64,000 nucleotides of DNA from Alkalibacillus haloalkaliphilus (GTDB taxonomy: Bacteria; Bacillota; Bacilli; Bacillales; Alkalibacillaceae). The DNA lies in contig NZ_BJYA01000005.1 in the NCBI RefSeq assembly GCF_007991275.1, forward strand, positions 28,873 to 92,872, read 5' to 3'. Below the pieces are notes generated by a model, which saw only the letters and a list, made by a program, of their open reading frames with translations, ran no database searches and was not told the DNA's origin. The position numbers and the translations under genes were made by a program. Positions 42,093 through 51,616 of the stretch are shown one piece after another (within the stretch, counting starts at the first letter, position 1; every line of letters begins with the position of its first letter).

Positions 42093-43598
42093 CTCATCAC
42101 CCACCTGCTCACCTTGCTCTTCACCATCATCACGCGCTTCTTCCGCCCGGACGACTGTATGTGTATTGCCGCGGTTTACTAGATCGGTTAAAAGTTGATT
42201 GACATCAAGGCCTGTCAATTCTTTTAACGGCTCTTGGATTTGGGTCATAGTGTTGGTAATGGATTGTCCGTAAGTTGAAACACCACCTTGGCCACCGCCG
42301 CCAGTATCGATGACTTTGACTGACTCTATGTTGGATAGTGGTTTGGCGATTTCTTTTGCGTATTCTGGCAGCATCTCGATTAGCTTTTCAACGATCACGA
42401 CTTCACCATGCTTAGAAATCGCTTCAGCGAGTAACCGTTTCGACTCTGCTTCGGCTTCACCTTTTTTGCGAATGACTTCTGCTTCTGACAAACCTGCTTC
42501 GCGTTTAATTTTTGCTCGAGTTTCCCCGTCGATTTGAGCTTTCTTCGCTTCGGCTTCTGCTTGTTTTGTCACTTCGTAGTATTCAGCGTCGGCCTTGGCT
42601 TGACGGACTTTCGCTTCTTCATGTTCCAACTGCACGAGACGTTCGCGCTCCATATGTTGTAAACGCAAATGTTCTTCTTTCTTTTGCGCATGGACTTTCA
42701 ATTCTTGTTCTTGCACTTCTTTATCAAGGCGTGCTTTTTCCAACTGATAAGACTGCTCGGACTTCGCGCGTGCTCGTTCGGTTTCTTCTTTTATTGAGGC
42801 GTCATTTAGATCTTTTTCCTTCTTCGATTCAGCAATTTCAATTTGACGTTCAAATTCTTGCTCTTTAGCTTCTTGGTCGTTGTTAGCACGGTGGATGCGC
42901 GTTTCTTTATCCGCATCAGACTCAGCCAACTCAGCTTTTTTACGGATTTGAGCGATTCGAGGTTTACCTAAGTTTTCTAAGTATCCATTTTCCGGGTCGG
43001 CATCGCGTAGGTCTTGTAAGCCGAGTGATGTAATTTTAAAGCCCATCTCATCTAACTGACGTTGGGCAACTTTAGTTACTTGTTTATTAAACTCTTCACG
43101 ATCTTCGTTAATTCCTTCGACCGTCATTTTAGATAAAATCGCGCGCAAATTCGCATTCAACACTTCTGAAATCTCTGCTTGAATTTCTTTCGGCTTTTTC
43201 CCTAAAAATTGCTCGGCATAAATCGCAATTCCACGTAGAGTATCTGCGACTTTCACCATTGCAACAGCATCGGCGATAATTGGCACACCGCCATTGGTGT
43301 AAACGCGTGGTGTTGTAATTTTCAGTTGGAACGCTGTCAAATCAACTGGTGTCGCCGTCTGGTGCATTTTTAATAAATGTCCACCACCACGGATGATTTT
43401 CATCGATCGCCCTTCTTCATCGGTGAAAATATTCGTCTCCTTTTCTGGATTACCTAAGCGAGGACCAGCAATAATAAGCGCTTCATTCGACTTCGCTGTA
43501 CGGTAGCGGAACTTCATCCAAACCCACCATAACAAACCAACGATCGCCGCTACGATTAATAGCGGTATCAAAAACAGTAAAAACCCGATCAACTCCAT
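42087..43598 (-). CDS. floT: Flotillin-like membrane scaffold protein FloT
   Basis: A 503-residue flotillin. One N-terminal membrane helix (about residues 2-27) is followed by the SPFH/PHB domain (RYRTAKSNEALIIAG, then KMHQTATPVDLTAFQLKITT). A long Ala/Glu/Lys-rich coiled coil (about 220-400) follows and a Gly-rich, acidic end. It organises membrane microdomains. The usual partner NfeD/YuaF is not next to it; two membrane protein genes precede it instead. GGGAGGGG precedes the ATG at 43598. The stop codon TAA lies within the last unit of a repeat array. Confidence 0.93.
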   Translation of the reverse strand: MELIGFLLFLIPLLIVAAIVGLLWWVWMKFRYRTAKSNEALIIAGPRLGNPEKETNIFTDEEGRSMKIIRGGGHLLKMHQTATPVDLTAFQLKITTPRVYTNGGVPIIADAVAMVKVADTLRGIAIYAEQFLGKKPKEIQAEISEVLNANLRAILSKMTVEGINEDREEFNKQVTKVAQRQLDEMGFKITSLGLQDLRDADPENGYLENLGKPRIAQIRKKAELAESDADKETRIHRANNDQEAKEQEFERQIEIAESKKEKDLNDASIKEETERARAKSEQSYQLEKARLDKEVQEQELKVHAQKKEEHLRLQHMERERLVQLEHEEAKVRQAKADAEYYEVTKQAEAEAKKAQIDGETRAKIKREAGLSEAEVIRKKGEAEAESKRLLAEAISKHGEVVIVEKLIEMLPEYAKEIAKPLSNIESVKVIDTGGGGQGGVSTYGQSITNTMTQIQEPLKELTGLDVNQLLTDLVNRGNTHTVVRAEEARDDGEEQGEQVGDEG

Positions 43599-43689
43599 TG
43601 AACCCCTCCCATATTTCCAATAAAATACACTCACTTCACCTTATTAGATTCGAGGGAAATTATGCTCGTCAAATTTTGAAACAGAAAAA

Positions 43690-43714
43690 AACAACGACCA
43701 ACTCGGCCGCTGTT
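43690..43714 (-). terminator. Terminator
   Basis: On the minus strand AACAGCGGCC pairs with GGTCGTTGTT (two G-U) and is followed by TTTTT. It overlaps the end of the gene at 43715. Confidence 0.65.
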
Positions 43715-44068
43715 TTAGCGCATGCGTACTTTTGCTTTCTCCCATTCTCTTAACACAGGGTGCATAAGTTCAATGAGCGCATGTAAAGGGAATAACTTTA
43801 TAGCTTGTCCGTACAATCTTTTTCCACCAATTAAAAGGCCAGTTGCAATTGGCTCCATTTTCACTCGCATACTAGGCCACGTTCTCGATGCCCATTCACT
43901 TACGTTAAAAGAACTAGACCTTTCGCCTATGTAAGCGAACACTCGAAATAGGACTGGTACGAGCATCGAAGTTGGCACCATTTTACGCAAACGGCTTCTG
44001 CCTAGTAGTGATACGACAAGCCAAATCCCTGCCATAATTAAAATAAGTTTAACTATTGACTGATTCAT
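43715..44068 (-). CDS. Membrane-associated protein of unknown function
   Basis: About 117 residues with one N-terminal membrane helix (about 5-22), then a basic region with Trp and Arg (WASRTWPSMRVKMEP) and a possible second hydrophobic stretch. No family is recognised. The ATG at 44068 is preceded by GAGGAGATGA. It sits between a seven-helix-like gene and floT on the same strand. Confidence 0.55.
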   Translation of the reverse strand: MNQSIVKLILIMAGIWLVVSLLGRSRLRKMVPTSMLVPVLFRVFAYIGERSSSFNVSEWASRTWPSMRVKMEPIATGLLIGGKRLYGQAIKLFPLHALIELMHPVLREWEKAKVRMR

Positions 44069-44162
44069 TCCATCATCTCCTCGCACTATAATTTTTCCCT
44101 TAATGGTGAGGAGTATGTATTAAAATGGTGGGAGTTATGGTTGCAGTGGCCTCCTACTGCCT

Positions 44163-44828
44163 TCACCTCCTCCTATCATACTGATCCTGAAACGCTTTAG
44201 TCGTCGTTAATGAAAACATTAAAACAAGCTCTAAAAAGTTATCATAGACACCTGTCTCGACTGGTGGTGGCGCGGCCATGCCTGCTGTCATGAAAAAGAC
44301 GCCTGTGAAGTACCAAATCCAATTTTGCAAGCGGCCGACATAAATGGATGCTAGAAGCAACGCAACCGTCACGATCATGACCATTAGTGGCATACCTGAT
44401 TCGCTTCCGACTTTCGTATATGCTAACACACCGTTATGCACGTATGGCTCTAACGTCAGCCCCCATACTTCACTAACGATTTCATAAATGATTAAAAATA
44501 ACGTCAAACCTAACACAAACCATGTGACAGAGCGCCACTTCGCCCATTTTACACCAGCTCGCTTAATCGTATCCCAAGCATAAAGCAATAATAGTGGAGT
44601 TATTAATGCATGAAGCCAAAAACGAATTTCATTATAAAATTCTAGCCGAGCACCCTCTCCAAAAAACTTGCCAAACGCTAACATAGCATTGTCGTAAATA
44701 AGTGCTAAAAGTACAAGAATAATCACATTAGACACAACGAACCAACCGTTACGGTAGGCTAATCCAATCGCAACAATGAACAAACATATATGAAAAATCA
44801 TAATTAAGAAGAATAAAATCATATCCAT
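44163..44828 (-). CDS. Polytopic membrane protein of unknown function
   Basis: About 221 residues with six or seven predicted helices. Conserved-looking polar residues fall in helices (IYDNAMLAFGKF, RFWLHALITPLLLLYAWD). Near the end AAPPPVETGVYDNFLEL precedes the last helix. No family is recognised. The ATG at 44828 lies eight bases after AAGGGG. It is upstream of the gene at 43715 on the same strand. Confidence 0.6.
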   Translation of the reverse strand: MDMILFFLIMIFHICLFIVAIGLAYRNGWFVVSNVIILVLLALIYDNAMLAFGKFFGEGARLEFYNEIRFWLHALITPLLLLYAWDTIKRAGVKWAKWRSVTWFVLGLTLFLIIYEIVSEVWGLTLEPYVHNGVLAYTKVGSESGMPLMVMIVTVALLLASIYVGRLQNWIWYFTGVFFMTAGMAAPPPVETGVYDNFLELVLMFSLTTTKAFQDQYDRRR

Positions 44829-44877
44829 AAACATTTCCCCTTTTTAATGTCCATTATCATTGTTGCCAAATTTCCAT

Positions 44878-44912
44878 AAAAAAAGACCAACTCGAAATGA
44901 ATTGGTCTTTAA
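44878..44912 (-). terminator. Terminator of the dioxygenase gene
   Basis: AAAGACCAA pairs with TTGGTCTTT; on the minus strand T-runs follow, just after the stop at 44916. Confidence 0.78.
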
Positions 44913-44915
44913 AAG

Positions 44916-45899
44916 TTATTCGTATTCTTTTTCAAATGTTTTCGTGCTTCGAACCGTATCGATGTGGCGGACTTTTTGTTCGATTTGTTCGCGCTGGTTT
45001 TCTAAAAATGGTGGTAGGGCGAGATTTTCACCGAGTGTTTCGTATGGTTCATCACCCATAAAGCCTGGACCGTCTGTTGCCAGTTCGAATAAAATCTGTG
45101 GAGCAACGCGTGCGTATAATGATTGGAAATAGAATCGATCGACGACCCCTGAATTCGGTAAGTTAATATTCGAATACCAGTCTACCCATTTCTTCAACTC
45201 ATCTTCATCAGCAACACGGAACGCTGCGTGGTGAACCGTTCCATAACCTTGGCGCGCTTGCGGTAAAGAGTTGTTATGCTCAATAATCACTTGTGCGCCA
45301 TTTCCACCTTCACCGACTTCAAAAAGATAAAGTGAATCGTTTTGGTCAACTTCATTAAACACGTAAACACGTTCTAAAATCATTTTCAAACGATTGAATT
45401 CAGATACACGAATGTGTAACGGACCTAAACCAGTAATCGCGTACTCCAATGGAATTGGCCCATCTTGCCACGGTGTTCCTGATGCGACACCTTCGTCATG
45501 TTCATCAGAAACAAGTTGGTATTTTTGATCATCAAAATCAACAAACGGCAATACTTTTTTCCCGAACAAGTCTTGAATACCTTCATGCTTCACATCTAAA
45601 CGGTCGAATCGCTTCACCCAGTAGTCAAGCGCTGCATCACTCGGTACGCGAAAACCTGTTCTAAAGATCTCATCTGTTCCGTGACTACCTTTAGGAATGC
45701 CTGGAAAGTCAAAGAACGTCATGTCTGTTCCTGCACTGCCTTTGTCATCTGCGAAAAATAAATGGTACGTCTGAATGTCATCTTGGTTAACTGTCTTTTT
45801 GACTAAACGCATGCCTAGTACATACGTGAAAAATTCATAATTCTTCTCTGCACTGCTCGTAATGGCAGTAATGTGGTGTAAACCTTTTAACCCTTCCAT
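44916..45899 (-). CDS. Ring-cleaving dioxygenase, MhqO/MhqE-like (VOC fold)
   Basis: A 327-residue two-domain VOC protein that should open hydroquinone-type rings with Fe(II). LKGLHHITAITS gives the first His, TVHHAAFRVAD the second, and LFELATDGPGFMGDE the Glu of the metal site. The family in Bacillus answers to MhqR and quinone stress. Here a TTGAATTCAA palindrome lies over the likely start of transcription, like MhqR operators. It is a single gene. GGAGG precedes the ATG. Confidence 0.88.
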   Translation of the reverse strand: MEGLKGLHHITAITSSAEKNYEFFTYVLGMRLVKKTVNQDDIQTYHLFFADDKGSAGTDMTFFDFPGIPKGSHGTDEIFRTGFRVPSDAALDYWVKRFDRLDVKHEGIQDLFGKKVLPFVDFDDQKYQLVSDEHDEGVASGTPWQDGPIPLEYAITGLGPLHIRVSEFNRLKMILERVYVFNEVDQNDSLYLFEVGEGGNGAQVIIEHNNSLPQARQGYGTVHHAAFRVADEDELKKWVDWYSNINLPNSGVVDRFYFQSLYARVAPQILFELATDGPGFMGDEPYETLGENLALPPFLENQREQIEQKVRHIDTVRSTKTFEKEYE

Positions 45900-45923
45900 T
45901 GAACAACCTCCAACCTAAAAATT

Positions 45924-45946
45924 ATCTTGAATTCAAAGTAATTATA
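45924..45946 (-). promoter_or_regulatory. Promoter -10 and MhqR-like operator
   Basis: ATCTTGAATTCAAAGT contains a perfect 10-bp palindrome and resembles the MhqR site ATCTCGAATTCGAGAT. It directly follows a minus-strand TATAAT (45941-45946), so a bound repressor would block transcription. Confidence 0.5.
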
Positions 45947-45996
45947 ACAGATTTGATGAAAATGTGCTCGCCATCTGCTTGGATATTATAAACAAA

Positions 45997-46028
45997 AAAA
46001 CGCTGGCCTACCACTTGACCAGCGTTTT
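45997..46028 (-). terminator. Terminator of the siderophore-binding protein gene
   Basis: AAAACGCTGG pairs perfectly with CCAGCGTTTT, T-run on the minus side, about 40 bases past the stop at 46067. Confidence 0.82.
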
Positions 46029-46066
46029 CTATCTATTTACTAAAGGGGGGTAAAGCAAATAGTCAA

Positions 46067-47059
46067 TTATTCGGTTAACAATTTATCTTCTATATCATCT
46101 AACATTAAGTTTGCAGCTTTGACACCACCTGCTGTATTCCAAATCGTGTCATTCACTTTATAAGCGTTGCCTTGCTGTACAGCTTCTAAGTTGTTCCATA
46201 ATGCGTCTTCAGTCCACTCTTCTTCAACACCTGAACCTTCTCCATCACCCGTTTCATAGGTGAAGTAGAAAATGACATCACCTTCCATTTCATCGATCCG
46301 CTCTTTCGTCACACCCGTTGCAGCAAAATCATCTACATCTTGTGATTCTGGGCGAGCCAATCCAATTTCATCTAGAATAATTCCTGGGAATGAATCTTTA
46401 TAGTAAATACGAACGTCACCTGACATAAAACGGATTAATGATACTTCCGTGTCTAAACGATTATCTAATGAGTCACTTAAACCATCTATACGCTCTTGAT
46501 AATTGTCCAATACTTCTTGACCTTCTTCTTCCTTATTCACTGCTTCTGCGATTAATTCAAAGTTAATTTTCCAATCACCGCGTAACGTTTCTTCAAACAC
46601 TGTCGGTGCTATTGCTGATAATGCTTCATAGTGTTCTTCTTGACGCATTTTATTGCCTAAGATTAAGTCTGGTTCAAGCTCAGCAATACTTTCTAATGAA
46701 ATATCGTTTTCTAAACCAACCACATTCACATCTTCCATATCATCTGCAATATGGTCATACCAAGGGTCACCTACCCAAGATTGGACAGCACCAGTTGGTG
46801 TAATATCTAATGATAATAACGCTTCTGTTCCGTGATTTGTTAACACAACGATATTTTCTGGTGTACCTTCAATTTCGGTTGTGCCCATAGCGTGTTCCAC
46901 TTCGTAAGTTTCAGCGCTTTCTTCTGTATCTGTTGTTTCCTCTGTACCTTCATTTGTGTCGCCGTTCTCCTCTACTGGTTCACTATTTTCTGAACCACAA
47001 GCTGCTAAGAACAAGACAAGCCCTAAAATGCTTAAAAATAATAACGTTCTTTTAAACAT
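46067..47059 (-). CDS. Iron-siderophore ABC transporter substrate-binding lipoprotein
   Basis: A 330-residue cluster A-II binding lipoprotein. The signal peptide ends in LAAC (Cys21), then an acidic Glu/Thr linker, then two lobes: GTTEIEGTPENIVVLTNHGTEALL, ISLESIAELEPDLILGNK, and the C-terminal IWNTAGGVKAANLMLDDIE. It resembles YfiY, which binds hydroxamate-type siderophores. It is divergent from the two permease genes and shares three Fur boxes with them. Confidence 0.88.
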   Translation of the reverse strand: MFKRTLLFLSILGLVLFLAACGSENSEPVEENGDTNEGTEETTDTEESAETYEVEHAMGTTEIEGTPENIVVLTNHGTEALLSLDITPTGAVQSWVGDPWYDHIADDMEDVNVVGLENDISLESIAELEPDLILGNKMRQEEHYEALSAIAPTVFEETLRGDWKINFELIAEAVNKEEEGQEVLDNYQERIDGLSDSLDNRLDTEVSLIRFMSGDVRIYYKDSFPGIILDEIGLARPESQDVDDFAATGVTKERIDEMEGDVIFYFTYETGDGEGSGVEEEWTEDALWNNLEAVQQGNAYKVNDTIWNTAGGVKAANLMLDDIEDKLLTE

Positions 47060-47085
47060 TATGTAACCTCCTAGTTAGTTTAATT

Positions 47086-47104
47086 GAAAATGATTATCAT
47101 TTAC
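47086..47104. promoter_or_regulatory. Fur box 1
   Basis: GAAAATGATTATCATTTAC matches the 19-bp Fur consensus around the TGATTATCA core, close to the binding-protein gene. Confidence 0.75.
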
Positions 47105-47158
47105 AAAACTTATAATACGACCCTTCAATTTAAAAGTCAATACTATCTGACAAAATAG

Positions 47159-47177
47159 TTGAGAATGATTATCAAAG
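47159..47177. promoter_or_regulatory. Fur box 2
   Basis: TTGAGAATGATTATCAAAG matches the Fur pattern on the permease side. Confidence 0.72.
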
Positions 47178-47182
47178 TTTAA

Positions 47183-47201
47183 TTGACAATCGTTCTCAAT
47201 C
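47183..47201. promoter_or_regulatory. Fur box 3
   Basis: TTGACAATCGTTCTCAATC is an inverted repeat of the Fur half-site form TTGA-AAT, close to box 2. Confidence 0.6.
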
Positions 47202-47257
47202 ACCTTATCATTTATATAGGAAATAAAAAAGTTGCAACGTTGAAAGGTCATTCATTT

Positions 47258-48256
47258 ATGTTAAAACATCATACATTCAAAATAAGTGGCATTTTTCTAG
47301 GAATCATCATTGTCGTCTTACTTATGTGGTCAAGTGTAGTTTTTGGCTTAACGAAAGTCTCAACACAAGACGTTATTAATTCTCTTTTCCATTTTGATGG
47401 TTCAAATCAACATATTATTATTCAAGATACAAGAATTCCAAGAGCTTTAATTGCTGCAGCTGCTGGTGCAAGCTTAGCGATTGCTGGGGCTGTGATGCAA
47501 GGACTAACACATAATCCACTAGCTTCACCAAGTATTTTCGGGATCAATGCTGGGGCAAGTTTTTTTGTCGTGCTAGGGGTTACCTTTTTTGGAGTCACTT
47601 CACTTGAAGGGTTTACATGGTTGGCATTTACAGGTGCTGCTATTGCTGCCATCATCGTTTACGTAATTGGTTCTATGGGACGTGATGGCTTAACACCGAT
47701 CAAAATCACTCTAGCAGGAGCTGCCATGGCGGCTTTATTTTCATCTTTAACACAAGGAATGCTAACTTTAAATGAACGCTCCCTAGACCAAGTACTGTTT
47801 TGGCTTGCTGGGTCTATTCAAGGGCGGGATCTTGATTTATTAATTGGATTACTCCCATATCTTCTTGTCGGTTGGCTATTGTCCCTTTTAATCGGTAAAC
47901 ATATGAATGTGCTAGCGATGGGTGAAGACGTAGCAAAAGGGCTTGGTCAACGCACAATATTGATTAAAATATTCGGCGCTTTAACTGTCGTGTTACTTGC
48001 TGGTGGCACAGTTGCCATAGCTGGACCAATTGGGTTTATTGGCATCGTCATTCCGCATATCGCAAGGTGGTTTGTCGGAATCGATTATCGCTGGGTTATT
48101 CCTTATAGCGGCTTACTTGGCGCAATGCTTTTACTCATGGCAGACATTGGGGCTCGTTATGTCATTGCCCCACAAGAAGCACCAGTTGGAGTCTTAACAG
48201 CTTTAATCGGCGTTCCCTTCTTCATCTATATTGCAAGGAGGGGCATAAATGAATAA
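47258..48256 (+). CDS. Iron-siderophore ABC transporter permease 1 (FecCD family)
   Basis: About 332 residues, nine or ten helices. Seen: RIPRALIAAAAGASLAIAGA followed by VMQGLTHNPLASPSIFG, and the C-terminal GPIGFIGIVIPHIARWFVG. YfiZ-like. The ATG at 47258 lies nine bases after AAAGGT. An upstream TTG at 47183 lies in Fur box 3 and is not the start. It overlaps the second permease gene by eight bases. Confidence 0.92.
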   Translation: MLKHHTFKISGIFLGIIIVVLLMWSSVVFGLTKVSTQDVINSLFHFDGSNQHIIIQDTRIPRALIAAAAGASLAIAGAVMQGLTHNPLASPSIFGINAGASFFVVLGVTFFGVTSLEGFTWLAFTGAAIAAIIVYVIGSMGRDGLTPIKITLAGAAMAALFSSLTQGMLTLNERSLDQVLFWLAGSIQGRDLDLLIGLLPYLLVGWLLSLLIGKHMNVLAMGEDVAKGLGQRTILIKIFGALTVVLLAGGTVAIAGPIGFIGIVIPHIARWFVGIDYRWVIPYSGLLGAMLLLMADIGARYVIAPQEAPVGVLTALIGVPFFIYIARRGINE

Positions 48257-49301
48257 ATATATACCTTTTCGTTTTTATAAAATATCATTTTTAATTGATA
48301 AAAGATCTCTTATAACAATTACAAGCTTAACGCTTATATCGATCGTTTTAATGATTGTTAGCCTTGGCATAGGACAAATGCAAATTTCACCGATAGAAGT
48401 TGTGAAAGCTTTATTTAACTCAAGTGGTGATATGGAAAATCTCGTCGTTCAATCATTTCGAATGCCACGCATTCTGCTTGCAGTACTAGCTGGAGCGGCG
48501 TTAGCATTATCTGGTGCAATCTTACAAGGTATTATTCGAAATCCGCTAGCATCACCCGATATTATTGGTATAACGGGTGGAGCCGCTTTAACAACTGTCA
48601 TCTTTTTAGCAGTTTTTAGTGATCGAAGTAATACTTTAACGTTAAGCATTCACTGGCTACCACTTGCATCTTTTATTGGTGCTATTGCTTTAGGGTTTAT
48701 CGTTTATTTTCTGTCTTGGAAAAATGGCGGAATCACACCAATTCGACTAGTTTTAATTGGTGTAGGCATTGCAATGGCGGTTCAAGCGGTTACGACGATG
48801 ATTATGATATTAGGTCCTATATACACAGCTTCGCGAGCTAATATTTGGCTAACAGGAAGTTTGAATGGAACTAACTGGAATGAAATAATTTCTATAACGC
48901 CTTGGATTTTAGGAATGATCTTCATTCTATTTATTTATGCCAGACGTTTAAATATTCAAGAGCTTGGGCAAGACTTATCGATTAATGCTGGCGGGTTTGT
49001 TCAAAAAGATCGCTTCACGCTACTCCTATTAAGCTCTGCTTTAGCTGGTGGGGCGGTCGCATTTGCTGGTGGTATTGGGTTTGTTGGTCTTATGGCTCCC
49101 CATATCGCTAGAAGACTTGTCGGGTCAGCTTTCGGCTCCTTACTTCCTGCATCAGCTTTAATCGGTGGCATCATCGTCTTAATTGCTGATTTAATCGCAC
49201 GAACGGTTTTCATGCCACTGGAGGTGCCTGCTGGTGTTTTCACTTCAGCAATCGGTGCACCTTATTTCATTTATTTGCTTTATCGCAGTCGTAATCAATA
49301 A
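48249..49301 (+). CDS. Iron-siderophore ABC transporter permease 2 (FecCD family)
   Basis: 350 residues, paired with the preceding permease to form a heterodimer. RMPRILLAVLAGAALALSGA followed by ILQGIIRNPLASPDIIG and GGIGFVGLMAPHIARRLVG are the family marks. YfhA-like. AAGGAGGGG precedes the ATG, inside the end of the previous gene. Confidence 0.92.
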   Translation: MNKYIPFRFYKISFLIDKRSLITITSLTLISIVLMIVSLGIGQMQISPIEVVKALFNSSGDMENLVVQSFRMPRILLAVLAGAALALSGAILQGIIRNPLASPDIIGITGGAALTTVIFLAVFSDRSNTLTLSIHWLPLASFIGAIALGFIVYFLSWKNGGITPIRLVLIGVGIAMAVQAVTTMIMILGPIYTASRANIWLTGSLNGTNWNEIISITPWILGMIFILFIYARRLNIQELGQDLSINAGGFVQKDRFTLLLLSSALAGGAVAFAGGIGFVGLMAPHIARRLVGSAFGSLLPASALIGGIIVLIADLIARTVFMPLEVPAGVFTSAIGAPYFIYLLYRSRNQ

Positions 49302-49334
49302 CTGACTGCCCTTTAGATAAAGGAGGACAATTAT

Positions 49335-50174
49335 ATGGACGCGATCACAACTAACACGTTAACACTTGGTTATGGTGATGAAGATATAATAAAAGAATTG
49401 GATTTACACATTCCTAAAGGTGAAATAACGGTTTTCATTGGTAGTAATGGTTGTGGTAAATCCACTTTATTAAAATCACTCGCACGACTATTAAAACCGA
49501 AAGAAGGATCGATCGTTTTAAACGGTCATGACATCGCTCATACATCAACGAAAAAAATCGCTAAAGACCTAGCGATATTACCACAATCACCCGTCGCACC
49601 TGAAGGGTTAACCGTTTTACAACTTGTGAAACAAGGGCGTTACCCTTACCAAAACTGGTTTAAACAATGGACAGAAGAAGATGAAGAAGCTGTCAATTAC
49701 GCCATTAGAGTGACAGGCACTGAAGAGTTAGTTGAACGTAAAGTTGATTCGTTATCTGGTGGACAACGTCAACGTGCATGGATCGCGATGACATTAGCAC
49801 AAGATACAGATACGATTCTTTTAGATGAACCAACAACCTATTTAGATATGACACACCAAATTGAAATACTAGATCTACTACATGATTTAAACGAACAAGA
49901 GAATCGTACCATTATCATGGTTTTACACGATTTAAACCTTGCGTGCCGTTACGCTGATCACATCGTAGCCATTCATGATAAAAAAGTCTTTCAACAAGGT
50001 GATCCAGATACGATTATTACACCACAACTCATTCATTCTGTGTTCGGTTTGCAATGTCAAGTGACGTGTGATCCTATTTGTGGTTCACCATTATGCATCC
50101 CATATAGTAAAGGTCGTCATATGAAAGGTGTTAATAAAGATGAGACAACAGTTAACAAACAACCAATTAAATGA
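49335..50174 (+). CDS. Iron-siderophore ABC transporter ATPase (FecE family)
   Basis: 279 residues. Walker A is GSNGCGKST, the signature LSGGQRQRAWIAMTLAQ, Walker B ILLDEPTTYLDM and the switch VLHDLNLACRYADH. The C-terminal VFGLQCQVTCDPICGSPLCI carries four cysteines, common in this group. It follows permease 2 by 33 bases with AAAGGAGG. It overlaps the next gene. Confidence 0.93.
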   Translation: MDAITTNTLTLGYGDEDIIKELDLHIPKGEITVFIGSNGCGKSTLLKSLARLLKPKEGSIVLNGHDIAHTSTKKIAKDLAILPQSPVAPEGLTVLQLVKQGRYPYQNWFKQWTEEDEEAVNYAIRVTGTEELVERKVDSLSGGQRQRAWIAMTLAQDTDTILLDEPTTYLDMTHQIEILDLLHDLNEQENRTIIMVLHDLNLACRYADHIVAIHDKKVFQQGDPDTIITPQLIHSVFGLQCQVTCDPICGSPLCIPYSKGRHMKGVNKDETTVNKQPIK

Positions 50175-50967
50175 TTTAGTTGAAAATTTTCGTATAGAAG
50201 CTGATCAGAACCCTAACATGTTTTCTCTGTCAAAGCTTCGTGATGAGCAGTTTTTGTGTGAAGTGTTGGAAGAAGCTAAAGTAGATTTTGATACAGACAA
50301 TTTATTTATCGCAGCTTCACAATTTATTAAACGAATTGGCTTTTTAATTGTCGTCCCACCACTTTATAATTTAACAAAACATAATCATTGGTTATCGGCT
50401 AACTGGTCTAATCAATATATTGTTCCTCGTGTAAAAAATAGCAAATGGGTTCCTAGTCTTTATTTAGATGATCTTGCTGTAATATCAATTGACGAAACGT
50501 CCGAAACATCGCGTCATAAGTTATTACCACAGTATTTAGAGCAATTGTTTGGTGACATAGCTGCCTTAATCGGATTCGTCTCATCTATTTCACGTGTCCC
50601 AAAGCCGATTTTGTGGGAAAACATTGCAGTCTATATCTATTGGTTATATGAAGTGAAATTAAGCGAAGAAACAGATGAAGAAATCATGGCACGCGTCCAC
50701 CATGATTTCCACTTCTTAATATATGAATTAGAAGCAGAACAATTTCAGGAATCTTTCCAGCCTCTTAAACGTTTCCACGGAATCAAGCGGCTAGTGTCCC
50801 TTGATGCTGAACCCGTTCGAATCAGACGGACATGCTGCTTCTATTATGAAGTCAATGAAAGCCGTAACTGTTGTGGTAACTGTCCTAAATCAGAATTGAA
50901 TAAAGCGGCTTGTCGTGCAACAAAAGATTCTTTATATGAGCGAGACATGATCAGGCAAAAAGGGTGA
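50140..50967 (+). CDS. FhuF-like siderophore-iron reductase
   Basis: About 275 residues. The C-terminal RRTCCFYYEV followed by NCCGNCPK gives the CC-x10-C-x2-C set that holds a [2Fe-2S] cluster in FhuF proteins, which reduce ferric siderophores to release iron. The N-terminal part is helical with no membrane segment. It is the last gene of the Fur-controlled importer operon, which fits. The ATG at 50140 is nine bases after AAAGGTG and inside the ATPase gene. Confidence 0.85.
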   Translation: MRQQLTNNQLNDLVENFRIEADQNPNMFSLSKLRDEQFLCEVLEEAKVDFDTDNLFIAASQFIKRIGFLIVVPPLYNLTKHNHWLSANWSNQYIVPRVKNSKWVPSLYLDDLAVISIDETSETSRHKLLPQYLEQLFGDIAALIGFVSSISRVPKPILWENIAVYIYWLYEVKLSEETDEEIMARVHHDFHFLIYELEAEQFQESFQPLKRFHGIKRLVSLDAEPVRIRRTCCFYYEVNESRNCCGNCPKSELNKAACRATKDSLYERDMIRQKG

Positions 50968-50995
50968 ATAGCTTAGAGCTATTTGCCCTTTTTTT
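50956..50995 (+). terminator. Terminator of the siderophore operon
   Basis: AAAAGGGTGAATAGC pairs with GCTATTTGCCCTTTT around a short loop, and is followed by TTTTT. It overlaps the stop codon. Confidence 0.88.
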
Positions 50996-51140
50996 GAGAA
51001 TTCGAGTTAGTTCACTGTTGAGAAACTGCTTTAGTTATGTTTGATTCAATGCTTTTCTTGCTATAAAACTTCATCCATTCAGTTTCCAATATTATGATAA
51101 AATATAAAGATAATCTTAGACTGTAAAAGGGTGATTGATC

Positions 51141-51551
51141 TTGATCAGTGTATCAGATAGCCCCATTGGAATAATCGAACGTAGTTTTGCATTATTAATT
51201 GACTGGGGAATACTTATTTTCGTATCGATTATGGCTTATATAATCTTTGATAATCATGTATTTATAAACTTACAAGTAATAGCCATTGCTTATTTCACTT
51301 TTACCCCATTATTATGGAGTGGATATACAATTGGCAAACGAGTGCTAGCGATTAGAATTGCTCGAGTTAATAATAGTAAGTTAACATTTCCTACAATGTT
51401 TTTACGTGAAGTAACTGGTGTTTTTTTATATCAATTAACACTTGGTCTTTTAACAATTGTCAGTATTTACCTCGTAACTACACGTGATGATAAACGTTCA
51501 GTTCACGACTTGATTGCAGGAACGTTTGTGACTAGTCACCATCCAGATTAA
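51141..51551 (+). CDS. RDD family membrane protein
   Basis: About 136 residues with three helices. ERSFALLIDWGILIF is the place of the RDD motif, here RSF-x3-D. SGYTIGKRVLAIRI and KRSVHDLIAGTFV are the family's later marks. Function is unknown; some members aid Na+/H+ exchange. The TTG at 51141 is six bases after AAGGGTGA. It is a single gene. Confidence 0.78.
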   Translation: MISVSDSPIGIIERSFALLIDWGILIFVSIMAYIIFDNHVFINLQVIAIAYFTFTPLLWSGYTIGKRVLAIRIARVNNSKLTFPTMFLREVTGVFLYQLTLGLLTIVSIYLVTTRDDKRSVHDLIAGTFVTSHHPD

Positions 51552-51616
51552 AAAAAACATAACCTCGTCCACTTCTGCATATAGTTTACCACTATGGTTT
51601 TAAGGAGTTGACGGGG

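Noticed and set aside
44069..44162. Peptide of about 26 residues with several His between two membrane protein genes
   Set aside because: Its GTG lies inside its own ribosome site and in the upstream stop region; no separate support.
47183..47257. TTG start for permease 1
   Set aside because: It lies inside a Fur box with no ribosome site; the ATG at 47258 has AAAGGT at good spacing.
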